From assembly GCF_017254845.1 (NCBI RefSeq), contig NZ_JAFKCU010000003.1, positions 686,270 to 750,269 on the forward strand: 64,000 bases of DNA. The letters are read 5' to 3'. The stretch comes from Algoriphagus pacificus. Lineage in GTDB: Bacteria; Bacteroidota; Bacteroidia; Cytophagales; Cyclobacteriaceae. This document shows, one piece after another, positions 9,405 through 17,776 of this stretch. The translations under genes and the position numbers were made by a program. Within the stretch, counting starts at the first letter, position 1, and each line of letters opens with the position of its first letter. The notes below the pieces were generated by a model. The model was not told the DNA's origin and did no database searches. It saw only the letters and a program-made list of their open reading frames with translations.

Positions 9405-10382
9405 ATGGAAAGACTTTTACAAGCTGGACAATCATACGGATACTACGAATACAATACCGAAAAGGAGTTTGAGCAAATTATTGTACAACAAGCACCGCAC
9501 ATTTTTGGTGATTCCAGTATTTATATTGACATCAAAAAGCGCATTGGTGATAGTATAATAACAATTCCGGATGGATACCTAATTGACTTTTCATTCGTAG
9601 CAGAGCCAAGGCTTTACATCATAGAAAATGAACTTTCCAGCCACGATCCCTACAAGCACATCGGTTCACAGCTACTCAAATTTGCAATCTCATATAAAGC
9701 GAGTGGGCGAAAGATAAAGTCATTCCTTTTGGAACATCTGATTGCCAATGAACAGGCATTGAAACAAGCAGAACAAGGCTTAAAGAAAGCAGGGTATCGA
9801 AATATAGATGACTTTTTGGAGAGTATCATATTTGAGAAGCCAGTAGCTGCTATTGTGGTGATCGATCAAACTACCCCAGAATTGGAAAATGTTTTAAGTC
9901 AGCTCACAATGGATACAGATATAATTGAGTTTCAGACTTTCAAAAACAACGAAGATTCGATCTACAAATTTACCCCTTTCAATGCAGAAATAAGGGCAAT
10001 ATCCGAATCAAAAAGCACCACCTTAAAACCAGAAGAACTTAACACAGTGGTAGTAGCTGCAAGAGAAGAAGGTTTTGAGAAAGAATTTTTGAATAATAAC
10101 CGTTGGTATGCCATTCGTATCAATGCTTCAATGCTGGATAAGATTAAATATATAGCAGCCTATCAAGTTGCTCCAGTATCAGCCATAACCCATTATGCAG
10201 AAGTTGCCTCAATTGAAAAATGGGAAGACACTAATAAATATGTGCTGTACTTCAAAGATTCGCCAAAAACTATATCCCCCATTACATTGGATAAAGATAA
10301 AAAAGGGCTTGCACCACAAGCACCTAGATATACTTCGATTGAAAAAATATTGAAAGCAAAAAAACTCTCCCATGTTTTTTAA
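9405..10382 (+). CDS. PD-(D/E)XK nuclease-like protein paired with Argonaute
   Basis: The 325-residue protein has a nuclease-like N-terminal half. IPDGYLIDF carries D56 and D61, and LYIIENEL carries E74 and E76, followed by a helix HDPYKHIGSQLLKFA. This D...ExE layout is a variant PD-(D/E)XK site. The C-terminal half (about residues 200-325) looks like a substrate- or partner-binding domain. The start lies 3 bp after hsdR and the gene ends 11 bp before a long Argonaute. Catalytically inactive long-B Argonautes are known to work with co-encoded nuclease effectors (called BPAN), so an effector role is the best reading. It could alternatively serve the restriction system. Confidence 0.7.
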   Translation: MERLLQAGQSYGYYEYNTEKEFEQIIVQQAPHIFGDSSIYIDIKKRIGDSIITIPDGYLIDFSFVAEPRLYIIENELSSHDPYKHIGSQLLKFAISYKASGRKIKSFLLEHLIANEQALKQAEQGLKKAGYRNIDDFLESIIFEKPVAAIVVIDQTTPELENVLSQLTMDTDIIEFQTFKNNEDSIYKFTPFNAEIRAISESKSTTLKPEELNTVVVAAREEGFEKEFLNNNRWYAIRINASMLDKIKYIAAYQVAPVSAITHYAEVASIEKWEDTNKYVLYFKDSPKTISPITLDKDKKGLAPQAPRYTSIEKILKAKKLSHVF

Positions 10383-10393
10383 AATAATAGCCT

Positions 10394-12454
10394 ATGACTG
10401 ATCAAAATCTATTTTTCAATATACTGACCTTTGAATGGCCAGAAGAGCCAGTCACACTGTATTTCTCAGATACAGATAATGGGATGTGCCAAGAACTTTA
10501 CTTTACGCTGTTCCCGAATGAAGTTGAGAAACTGTTTCCAAATATTGTGCGCAACAGCACCAATAAGCTTTATACAACCTTTGGTTATGCAGCAGATGGT
10601 TTTAAGCCGTTGGAAATAAATTTGAAAACAGATAACCCTGATTTTGCGAAACGTTACTTTAATAACCAGATAAACTATTATTTCAGAAAGGTAGCAGACA
10701 AAATTGTCCGTACTGGATTCGTCAATGAAAATCAAATTTGGCTTAAATCCAGTTCAGGAAGCAAAAGTCTTTATGATGTCTATGAAAAGTTTTCATTGAA
10801 AGTTCAAATTGCCCTTGTGAGCAATTATCCAGAGATTGTGTTGTCTTATGATGGGCAGTCTAAAATTTGCAAGCAAAGTGCGGCAGCATTAATTACCACT
10901 ATTAGCCCCAAGCATTTCAACAGGGTTCTGCACAACAAAAGCTTTTATAAATGGGAAAAGTGCCAGGAAAATGAGTTCATCGATCCTGAAAATTGCTTTC
11001 CAGTAATTAACAAAGAGCTTGAAGCTGCTTTAGGTATTCCGATAGAAGCGCCAACAAGAGAAAATCGTTATCCTATATACCTTCGCTACATTCAAGGGTT
11101 CTACTCAAAATACCTTAAAAAGGAACAGTTTGGAAGGTTCATTAAGCTGAATGATGAAGGGTTTTTGGCTGTAAATCCGTCCAGAATAGACACTACATCC
11201 GAAGAAAGTAACCAGTTATTATTTGGTAATAGTCAGCCGGACACTACACCAAAGTATGCACTAAAAAATCTAAAGCCATTCAAGAAAAGTCCATACCCAA
11301 ATATTCATCTATTTTTCATTGTCCATTCAGACGACATAAACCACACCTTCACCATAAAAGATCATTTCGAAAACGGCTTAGCTTCATTTGAAGGCATGAG
11401 AAGTTTTGTTGGTCTCCATTTCCATACAGAAGAAGGATTCAGTATAGTTTTCAAGGATAAGAACAACCCAATTCCTGAGATTGAAAAAGAGCTGATTAAA
11501 AGAAGCTTTGATCCTGAAATTCGATACATAGCCATATACATCACTCCGTACGGCAAGTTTGAGAAGGATAAACCAAAGAGAGAAATTTACTACCAACTGA
11601 AGGAACTACTTCTTAAAAGAAGAATAACCTCTCAAGCAATAGACCCTAAAAAAATGGTAGAACAGGGTCTTAATTGGAAATACAGCCTACCAAATATTGC
11701 AGTTGCTATGTTGGCAAAGCTAGATGGTATTCCGTGGCGATTAAACACTCCTATCAAAAATGAACTAGTAGTTGGTGTTGGTGCTTTTAGGCATGTGGAT
11801 ATAGGAGTTCAATATATTGGAAGTGCTTTCAGTTTTACCAATAATGGGCGTTTTAACCGATTTGAATATTTCCTAAGAGATGAAATTGACATCCTTGCTG
11901 GTTCCATCGGTGATGCAGTGAAAAATTATGCTACAGTCAACGCCTCACCTGATAGGCTCATTATTCATTTCTACAAAACAATGAGTGAGAATGAAATGGA
12001 GCCTATTATCCAACAGCTATCAGACCTTGGACTCGATATTCCGGTATTTATCATTACCATCAACAAAACAGAATCGCAAGACATTGTAGCCTTTGACAGC
12101 AGCTGGAACGGACTAATGCCCGACAGTGGCACATTCATAGGCATAGGAAGAGACAAATATTTACTATTCAACAATACAAGATACAATAGTGGTCCAGTAG
12201 CAAAAGCAGATGGATTTCCTTTTCCAATCAAACTCAAAATCCAATGTTCCAATCCAGAACTTACTAAAGACACCAAAACGGTCAATGAATTGATTGATCA
12301 GGTGTATCAGTTCAGCAGGATGTACTGGAAATCAGTGAGGCAACAGAATTTACCAGTCACAATTAAATACCCTGAAATGGTGGCGCAAATAGCTCCCCAT
12401 TTCATTGGTAATGACATACCTCCTTATGGGAAGGACAATCTTTGGTTTTTATGA
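10394..12454 (+). CDS. Prokaryotic Argonaute, long type, PIWI catalytic residues apparently lost
   Basis: This 686-residue protein has a reduced N/PAZ-like half (1-370). A MID domain follows at about 375-420, with a Y..K...Q pattern (YYQLKELL, then ITSQAI) as used for guide 5'-end binding. A PIWI domain runs to the C-terminus (YWKSVRQQNLPVTIKYPEMV). Active Argonautes carry a DEDX tetrad. Here the first strand reads LVVGVGAFR with Gly where Asp is expected, and the strand RLIIHFYKTM lacks the usual Asp, so slicing is unlikely. This fits inactive long-B Argonautes that use a guide to sense invader DNA and trigger a partner effector, here probably the nuclease 11 bp upstream. Its stop overlaps the Fur gene start (ATGA). 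The Argonaute call is strong; the long-B class is inferred. Confidence 0.85.
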   Translation: MTDQNLFFNILTFEWPEEPVTLYFSDTDNGMCQELYFTLFPNEVEKLFPNIVRNSTNKLYTTFGYAADGFKPLEINLKTDNPDFAKRYFNNQINYYFRKVADKIVRTGFVNENQIWLKSSSGSKSLYDVYEKFSLKVQIALVSNYPEIVLSYDGQSKICKQSAAALITTISPKHFNRVLHNKSFYKWEKCQENEFIDPENCFPVINKELEAALGIPIEAPTRENRYPIYLRYIQGFYSKYLKKEQFGRFIKLNDEGFLAVNPSRIDTTSEESNQLLFGNSQPDTTPKYALKNLKPFKKSPYPNIHLFFIVHSDDINHTFTIKDHFENGLASFEGMRSFVGLHFHTEEGFSIVFKDKNNPIPEIEKELIKRSFDPEIRYIAIYITPYGKFEKDKPKREIYYQLKELLLKRRITSQAIDPKKMVEQGLNWKYSLPNIAVAMLAKLDGIPWRLNTPIKNELVVGVGAFRHVDIGVQYIGSAFSFTNNGRFNRFEYFLRDEIDILAGSIGDAVKNYATVNASPDRLIIHFYKTMSENEMEPIIQQLSDLGLDIPVFIITINKTESQDIVAFDSSWNGLMPDSGTFIGIGRDKYLLFNNTRYNSGPVAKADGFPFPIKLKIQCSNPELTKDTKTVNELIDQVYQFSRMYWKSVRQQNLPVTIKYPEMVAQIAPHFIGNDIPPYGKDNLWFL

Positions 12455-12861
12455 GCACCTTACAAGAAGAAAAACTAGAAAACAAAAATATCAAACCTAC
12501 CGCTATGCGGCTATTGGTATTACAATGCTTAATGGAGCAAAATCGTGCTTTAAGTTTGAATGAAATTGAAGTACTTTTCGAGAATGCTGATAAGTCAACC
12601 ATATTCAGAACGCTCAAAACATTTCAAGAAAACTATTTGGTACACAGAATCAATGACGGTAGCGGAGCAATCAAGTATGCCCTTTGTGATGATGATTGTA
12701 TTTGCAGTTTAAAAGATAACCACATCCATTTCCTATGTACTAAATGTGAAAAAACATATTGCCTAAAGGATACCCCTATTGCAACTCCAACTTTACCGAA
12801 TGGCTTTAAAGCAAACTTTGCCAATTATCTGATTGAAGGCATTTGTTCTACTTGTACCTAA
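12451..12861 (+). CDS. Fur-family metal-responsive repressor
   Basis: The 136-residue protein has an N-terminal winged helix (PTAMRLLVLQCL, then KSTIFRTLKTF as the recognition region) and a C-terminal metal/dimer domain with HIHFLCTKC and a final CSTC. These two CxxC pairs form the structural zinc site of Fur/Zur/PerR proteins. I chose the ATG at 12451 because it makes an ATGA overlap with the Argonaute stop; an ATG three codons upstream (12442) is also in frame. The genes downstream (TonB receptor, ICMT-like methyltransferase, CDF transporter) suggest a zinc or other divalent-metal regulon. The overlap means it is translated from the defence mRNA unless it has an internal promoter. Confidence 0.85.
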   Translation: MSTLQEEKLENKNIKPTAMRLLVLQCLMEQNRALSLNEIEVLFENADKSTIFRTLKTFQENYLVHRINDGSGAIKYALCDDDCICSLKDNHIHFLCTKCEKTYCLKDTPIATPTLPNGFKANFANYLIEGICSTCT

Positions 12862-12921
12862 ACTTTGCAATGGCATTGCACTCCTTAATAGCTTGCTTTG
12901 TGTTTGAATTAAAACTTGAAC

Positions 12922-15090
12922 ATGAAGCACGCATTCCTATCACTTTTCATTCTACTTAGCGTTTCGGCTGTTGGGCAAAACAGTATTTACTTTCAGGTTA
13001 ATGATGAAGAAGGTGAAAACCTCATTGGAGCAACTATTGTTATTGACGGAACGACAAATGGTGGGATAACAGATGCGGAAGGTAAGTACCACCTTCAAAA
13101 TATTCCCAACGGCTCAATCAACTTTGTAATAAGTTATGTTGGATATGAGCCTCAATCCAAGACACTAATTTTTCCCGAATCAAACGGTAAAACAATGGTT
13201 ATTATCATGGAATCGGCTAAAGAACTTGAAGAAGTAATTGTTTCTGCCACCCGTTCTTCAAGAACAATTGAGGCCATTCCAACTCGTATAGAAGCCATTA
13301 CCTTAGAAGAGCTTGGTGAGAAAGCAGCAATGAACTCAAGAAACATAAGCATGGTACTAAGGGAGTCCCCCGGTATTATGATGCAACAAACCTCTTTGAG
13401 TTCAGGAAACATGAGCATACGCATTCAAGGACTAGACGGCAGATATACTCAAATGCTGCGCGATGGTGCACCGATATATGGCGGCTTTGCAGGCGGGCTA
13501 TCAATCTTACAGATCCCGCCACTTGACTTAAAGCAATTTGAAATCATTAAAGGAGGAAATTCAACACTCTACGGGGGTGGAGCCATTGCAGGTATTGTAA
13601 ACTTAGTTACCAAAACCCCAGAAGAAGAACCTGAACTTACCATAATGATTGACCAAACAAGTGCATTGGGAACTACAGGAAATATCTTCTATGCCCAGAA
13701 GTATGGCAAACTAGGTTTAACCATGTATGGGTCGGGAAACAATCAAAAAGCATACGATCCTGATGATGATGGTTTCTCAAACATGCCTCAATCACAGTCT
13801 ATCACTTTAAATCCACGATTGTTTTACTACCCCAACCAGAATACAGAAGTTTCGCTTGGTATAGGTGCAACCCTTGATGAAAGAACAGGTGGAGATATGA
13901 AAGTGATTGATGGCAATCCTGAGATAGAAAATGTCTTTACGGAAGTAAATAAATCCGAAAGGTATAATTCTCAGTTCCTTTTCAAGAACCAAAAGGAAAA
14001 CCGTGAGATAATTTTAAAAAACAATATAAGCCTGTTCAACCGTGAATTAACTATTCCCGAATATTTATTTGATGGACAGCAGCTATCCAGCTTTTCAGAA
14101 GCATTTCTAAAACTCGACAAATCAGATGAAAATGAATGGCACTTAGGAGTGAATCATTATTACGAATCTTTCACAGACAACAATCCCGATAGCCTTGGCG
14201 CTCAGGATTACACATTCAATACGTTTGGTGCTTTTGTCCAGAACACAAGGAATTTAGGTGAAAGATTTGTTTTTGAAGGTGGCTTACGCACTGATTACAA
14301 CATTGAACATGGCCCCTTTGTATTGCCAAGACTTGCACTACTTTACAAGCACAGTAATAAGTTTTCTTCAAGGATAAGCGGTGCAATGGGTTATAAACTT
14401 CCAACGCTATTTACAGAAGATGCGGAGCGTATTTATTATAGAGATATAGCACCGATTAGCACAAGTTCACTCAATCCCGAAACCTCCATTGGTGGGAATA
14501 TTGACTTCAACTATAAAACTATTGTACTAGACAAATTCACTTTTGCCATTAACCAACTCTTCTTTTTCACGCAGCTCAACCAAGCATTAGTCCTAAGAGA
14601 AGATGTACCAAGCAGCACATACTTTTATGAAAATGCCGATGGCCCAATTCAAAGTTCAGGCTTTGAAACTTCGATTAGAACCACATACGAAGACTTTAAA
14701 TTATTTATGTATTACACCTATACCAACACAGAACTGAAATACGACAATATAAATAAGCAGCAGCCCTTAACCCCTGAGAGTATGGCAGGTTTCATTCTGA
14801 TGTATGAATTAGAAGACAATTGGTCAGTTGGCTACGAACTCTACTACACAGGTCGGCAATTTGATAACAGCTTTGATCAAAAATCGGACTATTGGACAAT
14901 GGGTTTTATGGTGATGAAACACTTTGAACACATTACCTTATTTGCCAACTTCGAGAATTTCACCAATACAATGCAAACCAATTTTGAGCCACTTGTAAAT
15001 GCTCCAATCTCAAATCCAACCTTCAATGATATATGGGCACCAACTCCAGGCTTTGTATTTAATGGTGGCGTGAAAATTAACATTTTCTAA
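12922..15090 (+). CDS. TonB-dependent outer-membrane receptor of the metal cluster
   Basis: The 722-residue protein starts with a signal peptide (MKHAFLSLFILLSVSAVGQ). A CarboxypepD_reg-like beta domain follows (ENLIGATIVIDGTTNGGITD). Next come a plug domain with ISMVLRESPGIM and GGNSTLYGGGAIAGIVNLVTK, and a 22-strand-type barrel. An in-frame TTG two codons upstream (12916) is less likely than this ATG. It is a modest-size receptor of the type that brings metal complexes across the outer membrane using TonB energy. It follows a Fur-family gene by 60 bp and precedes an ICMT-like gene and a CDF transporter, an arrangement seen in Bacteroidota metal-homeostasis islands. The substrate is not determined. 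Confidence 0.9.
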   Translation: MKHAFLSLFILLSVSAVGQNSIYFQVNDEEGENLIGATIVIDGTTNGGITDAEGKYHLQNIPNGSINFVISYVGYEPQSKTLIFPESNGKTMVIIMESAKELEEVIVSATRSSRTIEAIPTRIEAITLEELGEKAAMNSRNISMVLRESPGIMMQQTSLSSGNMSIRIQGLDGRYTQMLRDGAPIYGGFAGGLSILQIPPLDLKQFEIIKGGNSTLYGGGAIAGIVNLVTKTPEEEPELTIMIDQTSALGTTGNIFYAQKYGKLGLTMYGSGNNQKAYDPDDDGFSNMPQSQSITLNPRLFYYPNQNTEVSLGIGATLDERTGGDMKVIDGNPEIENVFTEVNKSERYNSQFLFKNQKENREIILKNNISLFNRELTIPEYLFDGQQLSSFSEAFLKLDKSDENEWHLGVNHYYESFTDNNPDSLGAQDYTFNTFGAFVQNTRNLGERFVFEGGLRTDYNIEHGPFVLPRLALLYKHSNKFSSRISGAMGYKLPTLFTEDAERIYYRDIAPISTSSLNPETSIGGNIDFNYKTIVLDKFTFAINQLFFFTQLNQALVLREDVPSSTYFYENADGPIQSSGFETSIRTTYEDFKLFMYYTYTNTELKYDNINKQQPLTPESMAGFILMYELEDNWSVGYELYYTGRQFDNSFDQKSDYWTMGFMVMKHFEHITLFANFENFTNTMQTNFEPLVNAPISNPTFNDIWAPTPGFVFNGGVKINIF

Positions 15091-15093
15091 ACC

Positions 15094-15693
15094 ATGGACT
15101 TTTACCAAATCATAACTCCTATTATAACCGTTGCATATTTGCTCATAGTGTTTGTGCTTCGCTCAATCATAGTATGGCGGCAATCGGGTGTTAATCCTTT
15201 TGTTTTCAGTTCAACCGAGAAAGCACATGACTACCTCGGTTTCATTTACAAAATGGCTGTTCTTTTTATGGCTGTAACTATTGTCTGCTACTCTTATCTA
15301 CCAGCTGTTTATTATTTTTTGAATCCTATCACTATTTTATCATGGAACTCAATACAAATGGTCGGTGTAGCCCTATTGCTAATCTCATTTCTTTGGACAT
15401 TAATCGCCCAAGTTCAAATGTCAGATTCTTGGCGTATTGGCATTGATTATGACGAAAAGACCAAGCTAGTGGATAAAGGGGTATTTACTATCTCAAGGAA
15501 CCCAGTATTCCTAGGCGTAGTGGTATTTTACATTGGAATTTTTCTCATACTTCCAAATACACTAAGCTTTACATTGGCAGTAGTAATGTTAATAATCGTA
15601 CAAGTTCAAGTAAGGTTAGAAGAAGAGTATTTACTTGAAACACATGGTAAAGCATACCAAATATATAAAAATAGTGTGAGACGATGGATTTGA
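15094..15693 (+). CDS. Isoprenylcysteine carboxyl methyltransferase (ICMT)/PEMT-like membrane protein
   Basis: The 199-residue integral membrane protein has about five hydrophobic helices. It carries the ICMT/PEMT signature near the C-terminus: GVFTISRNPVFLG, followed about 45 residues later by LEEEYLLETHGKAYQIYKNS. This motif binds S-adenosylmethionine in small membrane methyltransferases. Bacterial substrates are mostly unknown. It starts 3 bp after the TonB-receptor stop and overlaps the CDF gene, so it belongs to the metal operon. Confidence 0.8.
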   Translation: MDFYQIITPIITVAYLLIVFVLRSIIVWRQSGVNPFVFSSTEKAHDYLGFIYKMAVLFMAVTIVCYSYLPAVYYFLNPITILSWNSIQMVGVALLLISFLWTLIAQVQMSDSWRIGIDYDEKTKLVDKGVFTISRNPVFLGVVVFYIGIFLILPNTLSFTLAVVMLIIVQVQVRLEEEYLLETHGKAYQIYKNSVRRWI

Positions 15694-16490
15694 TGCGAAA
15701 AACAATATTCCATATTTCTAAAATGGACTGCCCTTCGGAAGAGCAAATGATTCGCATGAAGCTATCCGATTATGATTCCATAAAGCAGCTTGATTTTGAA
15801 ATTCCAGACAGAAAACTAACAGTAATACACCATGGCAATTCAACTGAAATATTGAATCTGCTAGAAGATCTCAAATTGGATACAAAGTTAGTTTCCGAAT
15901 CAAAAACGACACAGTCAATAAACTACTCAACAGACTCCAAAAAAGAACGAAAACTATTATGGGCAGTACTTCTGATTAATTTCTCATTTTTTGTAATTGA
16001 GATGCTATTTGGTTGGATTTCAAAGTCAATGGGGTTAGTGGCTGATTCATTAGATATGTTGGCTGATTCCATTGTGTATGCACTCAGTTTAATGGCAGTC
16101 GGGCAATCTGCTATTCGCAAAAAGAACGTTGCGAAATGGAGTGGATATTTTCAATTACTTCTAGCCATAATAGGATTAATTGAAGTAATAAGACGTTTTA
16201 TAGGTTCAGAAGAAATGCCTGTATTTCAAACCATGATTCTAATCTCATTTCTTGCCTTAATAGCCAATGGTTTATCATTATACCTCATTCAAAAATCCAA
16301 AAGCAAAGAAGCCCACATGCAGGCTTCAGCGATTTTTACTTCCAATGATATTATTATAAATTTTGGTGTGATAATAGCCGGTACACTTGTCTATTTTACG
16401 GGCAGTCAAATTCCTGACCTTGCAATTGGTTCAATAGTCTTTTTGATAGTCATTCGGGGTGCATTTCGAATACTCAAATTAGCAAGGTAA
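15684..16490 (+). CDS. Cation diffusion facilitator (CDF) transporter with N-terminal HMA-like region
   Basis: The 268-residue protein starts with an HMA-like segment (TIFHISKMDCPSEEQ, with one Cys where two are usual). Five to six membrane helices follow. CDF metal-site features are SMGLVADSLDMLADS in helix 2 and FTSNDIIINFGVI in helix 5. CDF proteins export Zn, Cd, Co or Fe from the cytoplasm in exchange for protons. The usual cytoplasmic C-terminal domain is nearly absent, as in short Bacteroidota CDFs. An alternative start at 15693 forms a TGATG junction with the preceding stop and gives 265 residues; either start keeps it coupled to the ICMT-like gene. Confidence 0.85.
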   Translation: MDLMRKTIFHISKMDCPSEEQMIRMKLSDYDSIKQLDFEIPDRKLTVIHHGNSTEILNLLEDLKLDTKLVSESKTTQSINYSTDSKKERKLLWAVLLINFSFFVIEMLFGWISKSMGLVADSLDMLADSIVYALSLMAVGQSAIRKKNVAKWSGYFQLLLAIIGLIEVIRRFIGSEEMPVFQTMILISFLALIANGLSLYLIQKSKSKEAHMQASAIFTSNDIIINFGVIIAGTLVYFTGSQIPDLAIGSIVFLIVIRGAFRILKLAR

Positions 16491-17508
16491 CCCCTCCCAC
16501 GGCCTTGTGCCTACGGTAGGTGCATTTCATTCGTGCCTCATTCCATTTACCAACCGTCTGCACCACACAGCAAGAGTAGCACGTTATTCCATTGCGCTGC
16601 GCTACATTCCATACCGTGCCACACTTGCTTTTCCCAACGCACCCCCCAACGCAGGTAAAGCGGTGTTCGTCAGTCGTTCCGTTTTGTTCCGCAAAAACAT
16701 ATCTGCAAGGGTTATAAAATGAACTCCCTTCGGTCGCCCTTGCATATACCGTTCACTTACCAGCTCGTTTGCGCTCCAGTAGGTGCTCACTCACTGCCGT
16801 TCACTTGTTTTGCTTCACACACTCTCTCCTTCCTCACTCGCAGCTATTTCATCCCCCCAAACCCCTTCTAAGGTGTTCGCTACACTCACAATATTTTTAA
16901 TTGGGGGTCTGCCGCTGCTTATTGTTTTTGCTCGCCTGCGGGTCGCTGCGGGCTGATCGGGCTGTCATGTTTTTTGCTTTCCCCAATGTGCTTTCAGTCG
17001 CTTCGTTTCAGTCATTCGTTCCTCATTCCTTCAACTCAGCCACTTTCAGCACCGCTCACAAGAATAGCTCTTTCACTTCACTACACGAGCCAACGCACCG
17101 TCATTCCGCAATCTGCCTGCAATCCTCCTCCAATGGGTTTGTACTCCAATCAAAAAATACAAACCCTACCAAAGCTATTGCAGGCAGTTATTGCTCCATT
17201 GCTTTCCAACAATCATTTCGTTCCGTTCAGTCGCTACCCTTGCCTTTGCCGACCCTGATGCAAAAAAACACGCCAGCCCTGCCGTAAACGGTAGGCGTCT
17301 GCCGCCCTCATTCTTCGGGCTTTTGCAGCCACCACCCTTGCTCCGCTCGCAGGCGGCTCGCACACACAGCTACAGGTTTCCATTCCGTTTCTCTCCATTC
17401 CAACCTTCCGCTTGGCCAACGCTAGCTCAAGGCTGTTTTACCTGCGTTTCCGCACAAGATTCAATACCCATTTATAAAACCACCCTCATTACTTTTTATC
17501 ATCTGCTA
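16491..17508 (+). other. Strand-asymmetric non-coding block with scattered short repeats
   Basis: About 1 kb without a credible gene: the open frames here have no start context or family character, and they overlap each other on both strands. The plus strand is markedly pyrimidine-rich (many CATTCC, CTCACTC and TTCGCTAC words). A 17-bp word recurs with one mismatch at 16528-16544 and 17013-17029 (CATTCGTGCCTCATTCC / CATTCGTTCCTCATTCC). GTTCACTTxC and GGTAGGTGC are other recurring words. Similar islands occur between cargo genes of Bacteroidota conjugative elements; function is unknown. Confidence 0.5.
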
Positions 17509-17540
17509 TTTGTACCTAATCTACAGAGTTATTAAATTTG
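17509..17540 (+). promoter_or_regulatory. Candidate promoter of the erm gene
   Basis: TTTG at 17509-17512 and TAAATTTG at 17533-17540 are 20 bp apart, matching the Bacteroidota -33/-7 consensus. The predicted transcript start is near 17546, leaving a leader of about 230 nt before the methylase start at 17777. Confidence 0.45.
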
Positions 17541-17545
17541 CAATT

Positions 17546-17596
17546 ATGTTCAAAGCAAATAGAATGTACTACAGTAGACCATGGACTGCTATCTAA
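17546..17596 (+). CDS. Possible 16-codon leader peptide upstream of erm
   Basis: A short frame, MFKANRMYYSRPWTAI, begins almost at the predicted transcript start and ends 180 nt before erm. An imperfect hairpin centred on CCATGG (17573-17590) lies inside it. Inducible erm genes elsewhere use ribosome stalling on such leaders. The classic stalling motifs are not obvious here, so this is a weak candidate. Confidence 0.2.
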   Translation: MFKANRMYYSRPWTAI

Positions 17597-17776
17597 GTGA
17601 TAGGCAGTTGATAATCTATTTATAAATTCACTTTTCCTCCATTCAGAAACTGATCTCATTGAGGTTCTACTCGCTTTAGTGATTAGTCCTAAATGTCATT
17701 TTTGAAAGTTTGGAGAATACTGCCTTGTCACTTCCTCGTGATCCGGTTCAAAGTATTCATCCAAATTTCATTTCAA

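Noticed and set aside
12442-12450. Upstream ATG of the Fur gene
   Set aside because: It adds only three residues; the ATGA overlap at 12451 is a more typical coupled start.
16507-17535. Several open frames on both strands in the pyrimidine-rich block
   Set aside because: They overlap one another, have skewed composition driven by the strand bias and no recognisable protein character.
17693-17776. In-frame N-terminal extension of the erm gene
   Set aside because: Erm(F)-class proteins start at the MTKxK motif; the 28 extra codons show no family similarity.
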